This document shows positions 1-10,104 of a DNA stretch of 64,000 nt, one piece after another. This DNA is from Beroe forskalii (taxonomy: Eukaryota > Ctenophora > Nuda > Beroida > Beroidae). A program made the position numbers and the translations under genes. The stretch is from positions 806,001 through 870,000 of the forward strand of contig WFMF01000024.1 in assembly GCA_011033025.1 (NCBI GenBank), in the 5' to 3' direction. The notes beneath the pieces were generated by a model that was not told the origin of the DNA, made no database searches, and was given only the letters and a program-made list of their open reading frames with translations. The number at the start of each line of letters is the position of its first letter. The first letter of the stretch is position 1.

Positions 1-510
1 CTACCCCCTGTTCAGGCTACCAGCCCCCCTACCCTTCCCCCACTAACCACCCCTTGTTCAGGCCACCAGCCCCCCTACCCCCACTTACCACCCCTTGTTC
101 AGGCTACCAGCTCTACCCCCCCCCACCACACCCCTTGTTCAGGCTACCAGCCCCCTACCCCCCCCCCCCCCCCCCAATTACCACCCCTTGTTCAGGCTAC
201 CAGCCCCCCCCCCCCCCCCCCCCCCCCCAATTACCACCCCTTGTTCAGGCTACCAGCCCTCCTACCCCCCCCCAATTACCACCCCTTGTTCAGGCTACCA
301 GCCCTCCTACCCCCCCCCCACTAACCACCCCCCTGTTCAGGCTACCAGCCCTCCTACCCCCCACTTACCACTCCCCTGTTCAGGCTACCAGCCCTCCTAC
401 CCCCCCCACTAACCACCCCTTGTTCAGGCTACCAGCCCCCCTACCCCCCCCCCACTTACCACCCCCCCTTGTTCGGACTACCAGCCCCCCACTCACCACC
501 CATTGTTCAG
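1..510 (+). repeat. Minisatellite of repeated splice-acceptor units
   Basis: About twelve imperfect copies of a 41-53 bp unit. Each has a C-rich pyrimidine tract, then TTGTTCAG, then GCTACCAGCCC. The last copy (501-520) is the boundary of the terminal exon that follows, so every upstream unit looks like a 3' splice site plus the first bases of that exon. Homopolymer C runs (for example near 160-175 and 205-228) vary in length between units. The open frame from position 54 through the array begins at TTG and is probably intronic read-through, not protein. The array may continue left of the window. Confidence 0.75.
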
Positions 511-707
511 GCTACCAGCCCTCGTACCCCATGGGAGGACCCTACGGTATGCCTGGGTATGCGGGATACTACACCTACCCCGGCCCTCCTGCTCAACAGT
601 ACGGTCAGTACCCCGGGCAGCAATACCCACCTCCGCAGTACGGCCAGCAATACCCGCCCGGCCAATACCCGCCCACCCAATACCCGCCCTACACGGGCCC
701 CAAGTAA
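511..707 (+). CDS. Terminal exon of a gene with a P/Y/Q/G-rich C-terminal tail (partial)
   Basis: After the acceptor TTGTTCAG the frame encodes 65 residues ending at TAA (705-707); the first base of the initial Gly codon comes from the previous exon. The tail starts GYQPSYPMGG and continues with repeated Tyr-Pro-Pro and Gln-Tyr motifs, including PPQY, a PPxY-type WW-domain ligand. Such low-complexity tails occur at the C-termini of several adaptor and trafficking proteins (ALIX-type and WBP2-type are examples), but composition alone cannot identify the protein. No upstream exon lies in the window. Real coding is supported by the clean stop, unlike the degenerate array before it. Confidence 0.6.
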
Positions 708-1654
708 CAAGGTGACGCGGTCTTTTAGCTGGCACCCTGCCAGAATAAACATGATGAATCATCTTCTGTGTTGTGAATAGTCTACATAGTGCGTATAGTA
801 ATCGCTGATTTACTTTTATACTGTCCCGTGCGCAGCAGTCAGGATTAAACTGCTGACTTCAAGGAAAATAACATAAATAGCAGTGAAGCTGCTTTTCTCT
901 TGAAAATGTAAATTTAAAAGACACTTAAACTTGAACGTGGAATTGAAAACCTCATTGGATTGGCAATTAAACGTAATAAGAAATGATTTGCCAGATATTT
1001 GGTTATTTGATTTTGTTACATCTGTTTGGCTTGTCACACTCTTACTGATGTGTCGCCACCTCTGAAATCGCTGTCTGAAATTTCCACGAAACCGTCATTT
1101 GTACGTGCGTGATATTTATTTGTATATCCGATCGGAAATTTCAGAATGGACCTCATTTCTTGAAGTGGCATCACCTGTGTTACCAAATAGCAGTCTCAGA
1201 CAAAAATCTTCAATGACTGGTCTATGGATATCGATATTCAATGTCAGTTTTGTCCACGCGTATTCTCGTATTGTACTGTAAGTGTCGTTAGTTCGAGCTT
1301 TGATACAATCATTCTGAAATTTACCAGTCCTGCGGTGCCATTTATGTAATTGTACGTAGAAATATACTACTAAATCGGTATCACCTACAAATGGCGATCA
1401 TGTGAAAATTTGGGGTTTTCTCAGTATCAGATCTCGCGACATTTACTTTTTGTTTTAAAATGAACTTTGAACTGAGTAATAACTTTGTTAGTTTTTGATT
1501 CATATTCACATATTGTAGTATTGAGAAGTTTCAAGCATTAACAGATCTTGTCTTTACATGAAATTCAGTTGATACGTTGATATTTCAGTTTAACTGAATA
1601 CACATTGTAAAAATTTTCTTTGAATTGATTTTTTAACTTTGTGATGAGCCTTGA
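708..1654 (+). other. Probable 3' UTR
   Basis: AT-rich sequence without repeats or long frames follows the stop codon. An AATAAA at 744-749 lies only 37 bases after the stop; the one at 1655-1660 is more typical of a roughly 950-base UTR. No other gene is visible here. Confidence 0.4.
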
Positions 1655-1660
1655 AATAAA
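1655..1660 (+). promoter_or_regulatory. Candidate poly(A) signal AATAAA
   Basis: Canonical hexamer followed within about 15-25 bases by a T-rich stretch (GGTTTTATTTTG), as expected for a cleavage region. From 1661 to 1864 I see only CG-containing unique-looking sequence. Confidence 0.4.
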
Positions 1661-1864
1661 TCAATACTGGTTTTATTTTGTATGATTGTTACCGTGGTGT
1701 CTCACTGTCTCGACCTTTTGAGGCCTGGCGTTTTACTTTTATGCCGCGCTTGGGTGATTTTTTTAAATCTAATGCGCGTTGCATTGAAACTGAATTATTA
1801 CTTTGCGCGCGGTGCGGTCAACCGCAGCAAAACGAAAAAAGCACCCAGGCGCGCGGCGTAATAC

Positions 1865-2233
1865 GTGACTGTGAGACACATGTGTAAAAAAAAGTGTGTT
1901 TAAATGGTATCGGTATTTTGCTCAATTCTTGTCGTACGTATGCTGTTGCCCTAATCAGGGTAGGTCTCCCATATAAACGGGAGCCTTCATTATCTATGAC
2001 AATGACGTCACTCAGAAAAATATAATTAAGCGCACCTAGCGCTTTAAGTTAAAGCGCTAGGTGCGCTTAATTATATTTTTCTGAGTGACGTCATTGTCAT
2101 AGATAATGAAGGCTCCCGTTTATATGGGAGACCTACCCTGATTAGGGCAACAGCATACGTACGACAAGAATTGAGCAAAATACCGATACGCCATTTAAAC
2201 ACACTTTTTTTTACACATGTGTCTCACAGTCAC
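1865..2233. repeat. 369-bp near-perfect palindrome (foldback)
   Basis: Two arms of about 183 bp are reverse complements around a single G at 2048. The left arm starts GTGACTGTGAGACACATG and the right arm ends with its complement. The only clear length difference is a 2-bp insertion near 2191. The inner end reads CTTTAA-G-TTAAAG. Parts of the arm (TGACGTCACTCAG, TATATGGGAGA) recur singly near 2356-2390, 3791 and 4132, so it is assembled from a dispersed repeat family. It could be a foldback transposon or an inverted duplication of one copy. Confidence 0.85.
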
Positions 2234-2235
2234 AG

Positions 2236-2335
2236 TTTAAGGACTAGGGTTTAAGGGTTAGGGTCAGGATTAGGGACAAGATTTGTTAGGGTCAGGATTA
2301 AGGTTATGGTTAGGTTTAGGATACAGAAAATTAGA
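2236..2335 (+). repeat. Degenerate TTAGGG-like interstitial repeat
   Basis: Irregular runs of TTAGGG, TCAGGATTAGGG and TTAGGTTTAGG. A similar stretch lies at about 4040-4105. Both sit next to the TGACGTCACTCAG repeat, so they are probably the interior of that mobile family rather than a former chromosome end. Confidence 0.5.
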
Positions 2336-2940
2336 AAAATTGATGTTTAGATCTGTGACGTCACTCAGAGCCGTTTATATGGGAGAGATACCCTAATCAG
2401 TGCCCTATTATGCGCGCCGTCGTTCCTCCTTAGCGCGCGCGTAAAGCACATGGTTTAAAAAGGTGAAGCCAGCCGCTTCACCTAACCAGGTGGTAAAACG
2501 TCACTCCTTGCCTAGCTCCCCTTCGCGCGAACTCTTCCCCTAAGCCATGCCAGCAGAGGCGTGTGCACGAGTTGCTTAGTACGAATACCCCTGTTTGCGT
2601 TGGCGCAGCGCGCTTCCTCAGAAGCGCGGCGCTTAGGAAGTGTACGCGCGCGGCTTCCCTAATTCTTGCTTCTTAAATCTGAGGAAGCCGCGCGCCGCTT
2701 CCTTTGCCCGCGCAAATGTTACCGTTCAAATGTGGAGCGTTGTGCGCGCGCGGGTTCCTAAGCCCGCATAGGTGTGTACTGTACGCGCACAGCGCTTCCC
2801 TGAGGAAGCACTTCGCGCGACGATAACAGGGATATACGTGTTTAGCAAGCGGGGTAGCATCCGGGGTAGCATCCTACGACATCCTACGACATACGACGAA
2901 GACACAGACAACTGACAAGCTTCAAAACATAACCATTGTC
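2336..2940. other. GC-rich, CpG-dense stretch without a recognised gene
   Basis: Contains another TGACGTCACTCAG copy (about 2355) and many short GCGCGC and GAGGAAGC/GCTTCC motifs in both orientations between about 2460 and 2820. No frame above about 60 residues looks coding. It may be a decayed element or CpG-rich spacer. Confidence 0.4.
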
Positions 2941-2978
2941 GCTATTTGAACGGCACTATTGTTACCATTGGCACCAAT

Positions 2979-3520
2979 AGAGGGGAGTGGCACCAATGGT
3001 GCCAATGGCACCATTGAGATGGCACCAAATTAAGCTGGGACTCATTGCCACTGGCAATGGGCCAGAAAATTTCTGGCAATGCCTAACGTTTTCTGGCTCA
3101 TTTTAAATCAAATCTGAGTCTGGGTGCTGGCCATTCAAATGGCGCCATTAGCACCATTGTTACCATTGTCACCATTTTAATGGTGCCAGTGGCACCAATG
3201 GTAGCAATAGAACAATTGATGCCGATACAATGGCACCGATGGCACCAATAGGTCCAATGCCACCAATGGTGTCAAATGTTCCATTGGTGCCAATGGCACC
3301 ATTGTCGCTATTTGAATGGCACCACTGCTACCATTGGAGCCAATGGCACCATTGTTACCATTTGCGCCAATGGAGGGGAGTGGCACCAATGGCTCCATTT
3401 GCGACAATGGTGCCGTTGGCGGCCAATGGCACCAATGTTACCGTTGGTGTCATATCAATGGTGCCATTGGCACCAATGGCATCATTGTCGCAAATGGCAC
3501 CATTGGTGCCACTCCCCTCT
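2979..3520. mobile_element. Foldback-like element filled with GGCACCAATGG repeats
   Basis: Perfect 25-bp inverted termini lie at 2979-3003 and 3496-3520; the left one begins AGAGGGGAGTGGCACCAATG. The interior is a dense irregular array of CACCATTG/CAATGGTG words able to form many hairpins. A third internal copy of the terminal motif is near 3373. Related repeats spill left to about 2940, so the true boundary is uncertain, and no target duplication is clear. Open frames on both strands here only reflect the repeat. Confidence 0.5.
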
Positions 3521-3745
3521 AAGTCTAAATCTAATGTGGGAGCTCATTATGAATGCTGATTCATAGAATAAGGGGCCATCCAATTCCATAATGATAAAGG
3601 ACGCCCGCAAAATTTTGCCATTTTTGATTTAACACCCCTCCCCCTTGTCCAAAAACGTCCGTGATCCAGAAACCCCTCCGGCATCCCACCCCGGACGTCC
3701 GCATTTTTTTGAAAATCATTTGGTCATGGTCATCGTTTTTTGCTA

Positions 3746-4152
3746 GTGTCCCACATAACTCTGGGCCCTAATTTATTATCTATGACTATTGACGTCACTC
3801 AGAAAAATATATTTCAGCGCATCTAGCGCTTTTAGTTTTAAGGTAAGGATCAGGATTTGTTACCCATATGTGTGCAGACCGCTGGATTGAGAAACTAAAA
3901 GGCCTCGATAAAGACGCGCGAAATTGTGTGCTTTTGACGGAATTTATATGAAAAGTTGAAGCGCCCAGAGGAAATCCGCGCGTCTTCATCGAGGCCACTG
4001 TCAATCGAGCGGTCTGCACACACATGCTTAAGGTTTAATATTAAAAGGCAAGGATAAGGTTACGGGTAATGGTTAGGGTCAGGTTTAGTGTTAGGATACA
4101 AGTATACAAAAAGATTGAGGTTTTGATCAGTGACGTCACTCAGCCAGGACAC
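3746..4152. mobile_element. Insertion of the TGACGTCACTCAG repeat family
   Basis: This block interrupts the older MITE. It shares ATTATCTATGAC, GACGTCACTCAGAAAAATAT and a TAGCGCTTT word with one arm of the 1865-2233 palindrome. It ends with TCAGTGACGTCACTCAG, and GTGTCC/GGACAC may be its termini. The ends are approximate and no target duplication was confirmed. Confidence 0.45.
3869..4022. mobile_element. 154-bp MITE nested inside the previous insertion
   Basis: Inverted ends TGTGTGCAGACCGCT (3869) and its complement ending at 4022. Homology extends inward about 45 bp through GGCCTCGATAAAGACGCGCG on the left and the matching CGCGCGTCTTCATCGAGGCC on the right. It is flanked by the TTAGGG-like interior of the host repeat. 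It has no coding capacity. Confidence 0.6.
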
Positions 4153-4395
4153 ATACCTCATTTTTGAGCCCGAAAATTCACGATTTTCTAGTGAAATACC
4201 AATCAAATCGACCTAAATTTTATAAACTGCGGACGTCCGCATTCTGACCATGCTCCACATGTTACGTGTCCGTAAGGCTCCGTAACATGGATTAACTGCA
4301 TTTGGGGGCCAAATACCCCTTCCCCTACATCCGCAAACGTCCATTGGCACTGACCAGGCTTCCCCTTAATTTCGGACGTCCTTTAAGTTCATGGA

Positions 4396-6113
4396 AAAAA
4401 TCGAAACAGTCCAACTTCATCAAATTCAAGAATCAAATCATTTTTGATAATGTTCATTGTAACAAATCATATTCATTTTCATAAACTCAAATGTCATGTC
4501 AGTTTCCCATGTTCTTGGGGGTTAACGTTTAATAAGGTATGACCCTCATTTGCTTGGAATTGGAAAGAATGCCTCGCTTGATAGAATATGCCATGAAAAC
4601 ATCTGCACCTCTTCAGCTGACGAAGTCATGGCACATTGATACCGTTTTAAATACCAATTCATACTTTCAATCATTAAGCCGGCTAAGGTACACTGTCATA
4701 CCACTACACCATGCAGGCAGAGTCTGATCATCATCAATGCAACATGATGGCAAGATATAGTGGGATATAGTCGGGTAGAGCATCGTCAAGCTGAAGATGC
4801 TGATAATCCTCATTTAGAATGTCTTCAACTCCCTCCACACGTCTACACGATACATCGACACTCTCACAGAATATGACTTCAGCCAAGAACACTAGGTAAG
4901 GTCTCAAGTCACAACGGATACTCATACAGTCCATTGCGTAGTTAACTGCATATACTAAGAAACATGTACGAGAGTCTGATTCGACATTATTCAGGATACT
5001 CCTCCTCAAGTTCAGACGATCAGGGAGAAAACACGTTCGCAAACCGTCACGTGATATAACTCAACAAGGTGATTTATAATCTTTATAAACTTAAAGCCTA
5101 TAACTTCTTGACAGTTATTACTTCTTGACAGCTTCTTGATACAAACTTTAGCAATCCCGATTTCTCAAGACGTCGGCAGTCAACTCATCTCATCAACCTA
5201 TCTCTTATCGGATAATCCTGCGACTCTGAGCTTCAAGTGACAATCTGGTCGGAAACGTCTCCAGAATCCTGTAAAAAGGAAAGGTGACAGACCGGTTCAT
5301 ATCACTAAAGTTATAATATTTTAAAATTAGAAAACAGCTCAGCAGTCATTTCGAATTCCCAAAATTTGAGGTCACAATTCACCAGCTCAACAGATCTATT
5401 TTGTAAAGAGTTTTTCGTACAATGAGCAAATTGAGATATCATAGAGCCCTGTTTTACAAAAGTATCTGTATAACACTCACCGGTTCACTCCTCAGCGATA
5501 GCAGACAGCCTCAGCCAGTTTGAAGTTTCAATCTCATATCAGCTAGCTGCAATAATTCTCTTGACAAAGCTTCCCGTGTGCTGTGTTATTAACACTGTTA
5601 ACCTCGGGCAGACATGAGTTATAATACCAACTAAGAACTGCCTTACATTATAAGGGAGGGGGGAGGGGAGGAGGATGAAATTTCGGAGAACATTTGAAAA
5701 ATATTTTGGGATTTGATTGTATGACTTAGCCAGAATAGCCAGGACATGTTACTTTTCACCGACATTTTGTTACGAAACGTGCCTTAAACATAAGTGGCGC
5801 GAACGGTAGGATAAGAAGAAAAAGAGTACAAAGATGACCACATCTTCTGATTCTTCAGAAGTTCAGAAAGCTCATTTGAAGATGAGAAGAGGCACCGCCA
5901 CAGATAGGATGCATCAATGAAGAACGATCAGACCAGTCATAGACCAGGACTAAAAGTGGTAACATAATTGTCTTTAATTATTGAAATACAGTATAATTCT
6001 CTAGACTTTGAAATTGAAATTGTAAAGAAACGCGCCCTAAACAAATACTGTCAGCATTCGACAGAACAACTGTCAGCATTCGACAGAACAACTGTCAGCA
6101 TTCGAATGTAATA
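4396..6113. other. Spacer without a recognised gene or repeat
   Basis: AT-rich sequence. It includes a short direct repeat CTGTCAGCATTCGA three times at about 6050-6105 and a purine run near 5653-5675. Apart from the minus-strand frame at 4734-5042 nothing looks coding. Confidence 0.3.
4734..5042 (-). CDS. Unrecognised open frame, possible single exon
   Basis: An open frame of about 102 codons ending at TGA. Its first codon is TTG, so as a protein start it is doubtful; the first internal ATG encodes MDCMSIRCDLRPYLVF. Composition is balanced, with acidic stretches such as EDILNEDYQHLQLDDALPDY, and it is not low-complexity. That makes an exon possible. I recognise no family and no clear splice sites. 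Confidence 0.2.
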   Translation of the reverse strand: MRTCFLPDRLNLRRSILNNVESDSRTCFLVYAVNYAMDCMSIRCDLRPYLVFLAEVIFCESVDVSCRRVEGVEDILNEDYQHLQLDDALPDYIPLYLAIMLH

Positions 6114-6545
6114 TGTGCTTGACCTATTTTCCTCAGGGACTTTCCCCAACTAAAGCGCGAGTTCACCTCAGCTATAAACAGTAGCTGACAACAAGGCTAA
6201 CTGAGTAACTACTATCATACCTAAAATCTTCAGACAAATGCTCGACACGGGTTTGATTCACGAAATCTTTCGTCTAGGAGGAAAGGGGTACGCGAACCAC
6301 ATGAACATAACCCTGCACACTAAGTTTATTCTCCTCCCAAAACTACTTGAGAACAACAGAACCTCTTTGGTCCTTGACTTATCACCAGCCTTCTTCGAAT
6401 TCATATTCGGAGTTAAGAGAGGGAGACTGTCTCTACTTGGACGTAACTATCGTTTTCAACAACAACATGAGCAGAATATATTATGAGGCCTCGGACTCAG
6501 TGGAAACGTGGGGCAAACCGGGACGAATCTTCAAGAGTTAATAAG
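6114..6545 (+). pseudogene. Unrecognised coding module X, copy 1
   Basis: Sequence from TGTGCTTGACC (6114) to about 6310 recurs at 7567-7780, including ATGCTCGACACGGGTTT. From this ATG (6238) the frame reads MLDTGLIHEIFRLGGKGYAN. A second frame further on reads GDCLYLDVTIVFNNNMSR and ends at 6541, suggesting a frameshift or splice between the halves. The conservation of both halves suggests a former gene; the product is unknown. Confidence 0.3.
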
Positions 6546-6763
6546 ATTGTAGCTAAATTATTCTGTAGATTTAGCTATAGTAGCCAAGGTTTACTGATTT
6601 ACAAGGAGTACTACTGCCAGCATTCGGAAGTCAGCCCCGGGAGACACAGCCACCAGTCAGCCCCGGGGATGCTCAGATAACAGAGAGCAGTACAGGGTCC
6701 CACAATACCCTCACCAAAACCTACACAATCCACATTATCCAAGACACGGCGCTGGAATGAAAG

Positions 6764-6900
6764 ATGAAAGATAACTTGTTGCCTTATCAACTCCAAACTA
6801 ATATCTCACTTGACATAAGAAACATGTTTTACAATAAAGATACACGGGCGTTGACAATGAAAGCTTTTGACATTGACTCAGTGTGGGACACCTGTGTCCC
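6764..6900 (+). pseudogene. Unrecognised coding module Y, copy 1
   Basis: Frame MKDNLLPYQLQTNISLDIRN continuing through MFYNKDTRALTMKAFDIDS. A diverged copy at 7440-7562 reads MRDNPLLNQLQNDISFDIKS and has a stop inside. Differences are mostly conservative at protein level, suggesting a real ancestral exon. Family unknown. Confidence 0.3.
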
Positions 6901-6931
6901 CCATAGCTCCATAGTTCATGTCCCTTTAACT

Positions 6932-7160
6932 AAAGGATGTAGGTAAGTTCATAAGGTAGGTAAGTTCATGAGGTAGGTAGGTAAGTTCATAAGGTAGGTA
7001 AGTTCATGAGGTAGGTAGGTAAGTTCATAAGGTAGGTAAGTTCATGAGGTAGGTAGGTAAGTTCATAAGGTAGGTAAGTTCATGAGGTAGGTAGGTAAGT
7101 TCATAAGGTAGGTAAGGTAGGTAAGGTAGGTAAGTTCATGAGGTATGTAAGTTCATAAAG
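6932..7160 (+). repeat. Minisatellite, about 41-bp unit
   Basis: Tandem copies alternating GTAAGTTCATAAGGTAG and GTAAGTTCATGAGGTAG. Each half-unit contains GGTAAGT, a consensus 5' splice donor word, so the array is a string of donor-like sites. Confidence 0.8.
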
Positions 7161-7439
7161 TTGCCATAGAGGTACAAGCTAACTGAACCCAGGAGTTTTG
7201 GGGTAGGTACAATACTATCACTTGCCCAAGTACAGATAGGGTTACTGCCACGTTAACTTGTAACCTACAGAAAGGGATTGATAAGCACCGGGCTGCACTG
7301 AAATAATGCGTAGCGTGACGTACCTAAAACCTATCACGTGACCCGGATAATGGAAGAACAGTGAGTGGAACAGAAGTCCAGAACTTCAGCGTTTTCTTCT
7401 GGAAGAAAACGCTGAAGTACTGGACAAGACACAACAATA

Positions 7440-7984
7440 GAATGAGAGATAACCCTTTGCTTAATCAGCTCCAGAATGATATTTCATTTGATATTAAAAG
7501 CATGTTCTAGAATAAGGGGAGATGTGCGTTGACTATGAAAACATTTGACATTGATTCAGCACAAACTGTGCTTGACCTATTTTCCTCAGGGACTTTACCG
7601 AACTACAGCGCGAGTTCACCTCAGCTATAAACAGTAGCTAACTAACAGTAGTTGACGACAAGACTAACCTTATGGCTACTATCATACCTAAAATCCTAAG
7701 ACAAATGCTCGACACGGGTTTCATACATAAAATCTTCCGTCTAGGATGAAAGGGGTCCGTGGACGCGAACAACATAACCCTGCACTCATAAAATAATGAA
7801 AGACATGATATGGAATAAGAGACAGCATAATGATGTCCAGATGAGACTTTCCAACATAGTATTACTGGGTCTCGAAAGAACACCTCACAGATTCACAGAT
7901 AGGTCCCTCGAAACTGGTGACCTTATAAGCAAAATTATTGACCACGTGCTGATGCCCTCTCGGAAACAGTGTCCCAAGTTCTAA
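7440..7984 (+). pseudogene. Broken copies of modules Y and X, followed by module Z
   Basis: Module Y copy at 7440-7562 with an in-frame TAG. Module X copy at 7567-7780, with TGA replacing a Gly codon in FRLGG. Module Z at 7796-7984 is open and ends CPKF-stop: ERTPHRFTDRSLETGDLISK is followed by IIDHVLMPSRKQCPKF. Diverged Z copies occur near 17020-17090, 33840-33900 and 34850-34950. X, Y and Z may be exons of one ancestral gene; no family is recognised. Confidence 0.3.
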
Positions 7985-8247
7985 ATAATTTCATTTTACT
8001 ATTTTAGTTCATTGTTATCTAAATCAAGAAATGAATCACAACTATAGCAAGATTCAGGCAATGAAACACTACCGCTGAAAGGTTGCTTCAACACAAAACA
8101 CGGTGCAACTAGTGTAGATTGTAGAACTTGAACTATTTCCAGCTAGATTACTATGGAATAAAACTTTATGAAATTAATTAACTATTGCTGTGTTGATTGA
8201 CTCAGTAGAGAGATTTAAATATGTTGTCATCAAAAATAAATGTAATT

Positions 8248-8417
8248 ATTATCACTTTGATGTGGATAACGCTGCTAAGCATTCTCAAGAGCTATCTCGG
8301 AGAGATCACCATAAGAAGATAGTGATGAGGGCAGAAGAATACAATGAAAGATTGCTCAGAGAACTGAGACGTGAAAAATATCAAGAGCAGCTCCACAAAA
8401 AGGAGTTGGAAAACTGA
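8248..8417 (+). pseudogene. MDNAA module, copy at 8.2 kb
   Basis: Equivalent of the MDNAA start codon is GTG here. The frame reads DNAAKHSQELSRRDHHKK, then EEYNERLLRELRREKYQE, and ends at TGA (8415-8417). The basic, glutamine-rich helix-like stretch is shared with copies at 8921, 13852, 24293, 32395 and 37737. Function unknown. Confidence 0.35.
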
Positions 8418-8920
8418 AAACATTTTCCTGATTTATGTAACAAGAGAGTCAGAGTTCTAGAGTTACATTTGTAAGAGCATGAGAGACACGTGGAATTGCA
8501 ATAACATAAGATTAGAGGCACTGAAGCGGTAAGAACCACATGGGTTGTACCTAAGTGTCAACCCATAAGTGTACCCGGCTCCCCTTCTCACCATACCCAA
8601 AACTTGTTCGGAAGGGACCGGAATAGAACACTGTTTTAAAAAAGCAATAGTCTTCTGTTGCTCCCACAATGCACACCCTGAAGAGCTGAGAACTGTTGAG
8701 AGCACTATTGAGAAATGAGAGCAATACGTATTCTTTCTACAGTGTAGAACCTGAACTATTTATATTTCTATAGCTCGATTACTATGGAATGAAATTTTAT
8801 AAATTTTACTAACCATCGCAGCCAATTGCCATGTCATGATTGACTTGGAAGAGAGATTTAAATGAGTTGTCATTTGAAAAAAATCTGTAATTATTACATG
8901 TAATTATTACCATGGATAAC

Positions 8921-9125
8921 GCTGCTGAGCCTTCTCAAAAGCTACCTCGGACAGATCACGAAGCTAACTAGCCTCATAAGAATACCACAAAAGACTGCCC
9001 ATAGAAGTGAGACGTGAAAAACGTCCAGAGCAGCTCCAGAAAAAGGAGTGGGAAAATCGAAAAAGTTCGTCTGACAAACGAAACAAGATATTTGTTATTT
9101 GTCAAATCAGTGAGATTAGAAGAGA
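8921..9125 (+). pseudogene. MDNAA module, broken copy
   Basis: ATGGATAACGCTGCTGAGCC starts the same module, but a TAG follows after about 16 codons. The downstream stretch GAAAAAGTTCGTCTGACAAA is an uninterrupted version of the site where an LTR-like insertion lies at 14023-16095, so it serves as an empty-site reference. Confidence 0.4.
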
Positions 9126-9221
9126 CATGTGGAAGTAATGCCACGTCAAAACTAGCAGGTGTCCACTGTCCCTGGCCCCCTTCTAACCATACCCCAAACT
9201 TGTTCGGACAGGGACCGGATT

Positions 9222-9820
9222 CAAAGACTTGTCTCCCCCTATAAACTTGTTTATAACGACTCGAGGGAGAGAGGGAACTCGGCCTCCGGCAGACCCGCCC
9301 AGCACAACCCAGGGACGGTGAACTCTGGCTACCCAGAGAACACAAGAGAGAAGTGGGTGTGATCTGGCTACCCAGAGAACACAAGAGAGAAGTGGGTGTG
9401 ATCTGGCTACCCAGACTCCAGAGAACACAAGAGAGAAGTGGGTGTGATCTGGCTACCCAGACTCCAGAGAACACAAGAGAGAAGTGGGTGTGATCTGGCT
9501 ACCCAGAGAACACAAGAGAGAAGTGGGTGTGATTTGGCTACCCAGAGAACACAAGAGAGAAGTGGGTGTGATCTGGCTACCCAGAGAACACAAGAGCGAC
9601 TGAGAGGTGAGTGTGATCTGGCTACCCAAAAAGCACGACAGAGATGGGTGTATTCTGGCTACCCAGATAGTACACGAGAGAGGGAGAAGTGAACTCCCGC
9701 GATCCGGAGAAATGGGAACAGGACTTTTTGTATTTTTTAATGGGATTTGTTTTTATTTTAGAATTTTTATATGATTTTGCAAGGTGCAAGCAGGGGCTTG
9801 CAAATTGTTTTGAGGGGGAG
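9222..9820 (+). mobile_element. LTR-like unit, first interior, 5' truncated
   Basis: Starts abruptly at CAAAGACTTGTCTCCCCC, the tail of the LTR seen complete further on. Next come a short leader and the 39-bp array (9324-9690: ACCCAGAGAACACAAGAGAG plus GAAGTGGGTGTGATCTGGCT). The interior ends with a polypurine tract TTTTGAGGGGGAG directly before the next LTR at 9821. The left junction replaces CAAAGACTGC of the host repeat (compare 16250), suggesting recombination at a short identity. There are no retroviral-type genes. Frames of 80-170 codons on both strands result from the period being 13 codons. Confidence 0.6.
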
Positions 9821-10104
9821 TGTAGAGTTAGATATAGTTTGAGTCATACTTAGGATTATTGGGCTTGTGCGCGCGTCTGAAAATCCTATTCAAATTTTAG
9901 GCAACGTATTTCTGAGTTGTTTTGTCTATGAAAATGAAATTGAAAGTTTTGTCCGAGTGAAATGTTTTGACGCTGCGCATTTTATTTTGGCTTCTAGGTT
10001 ATATTATGTTTTGTCCGAGAGTTAAAAGTTTCTAGTGACGTTTTCGATATATAGTTCTGATGATTACTCTAGTAGACTACCATTGCTGTTACCAAAAATC
10101 CACC

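Larger units (their letters stand above)
3572..4395 (-). mobile_element. Degenerate copy of the GGGGCCATCC MITE, split by insertions
   Basis: The left part (3572 to about 3740) matches the reverse complement of the right half of the intact 322-bp MITE at 40009-40330, including GGGGCCATCC, GGACGTCCGC blocks and CACCCCTCCC. The match resumes at about 4155 (TTTCTAGTGAAATA, GCGGACGTCCGC, CCGCAAACGTCC) and fades at CGGACGTCCTTTAA near 4388. The intervening DNA belongs to later insertions. Confidence 0.65.

Noticed and set aside
2236-2335. TTAGGG-like repeats as a former telomere
   Set aside because: Too irregular, and repeated in the same relation to the TGACGTCACTCAG element near 4040-4105, so more likely element interior.
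3177-3566. Frames rich in MAPMAP/WHHC on both strands
   Set aside because: Translations of the GGCACCAATGG repeat, open in several phases at once.
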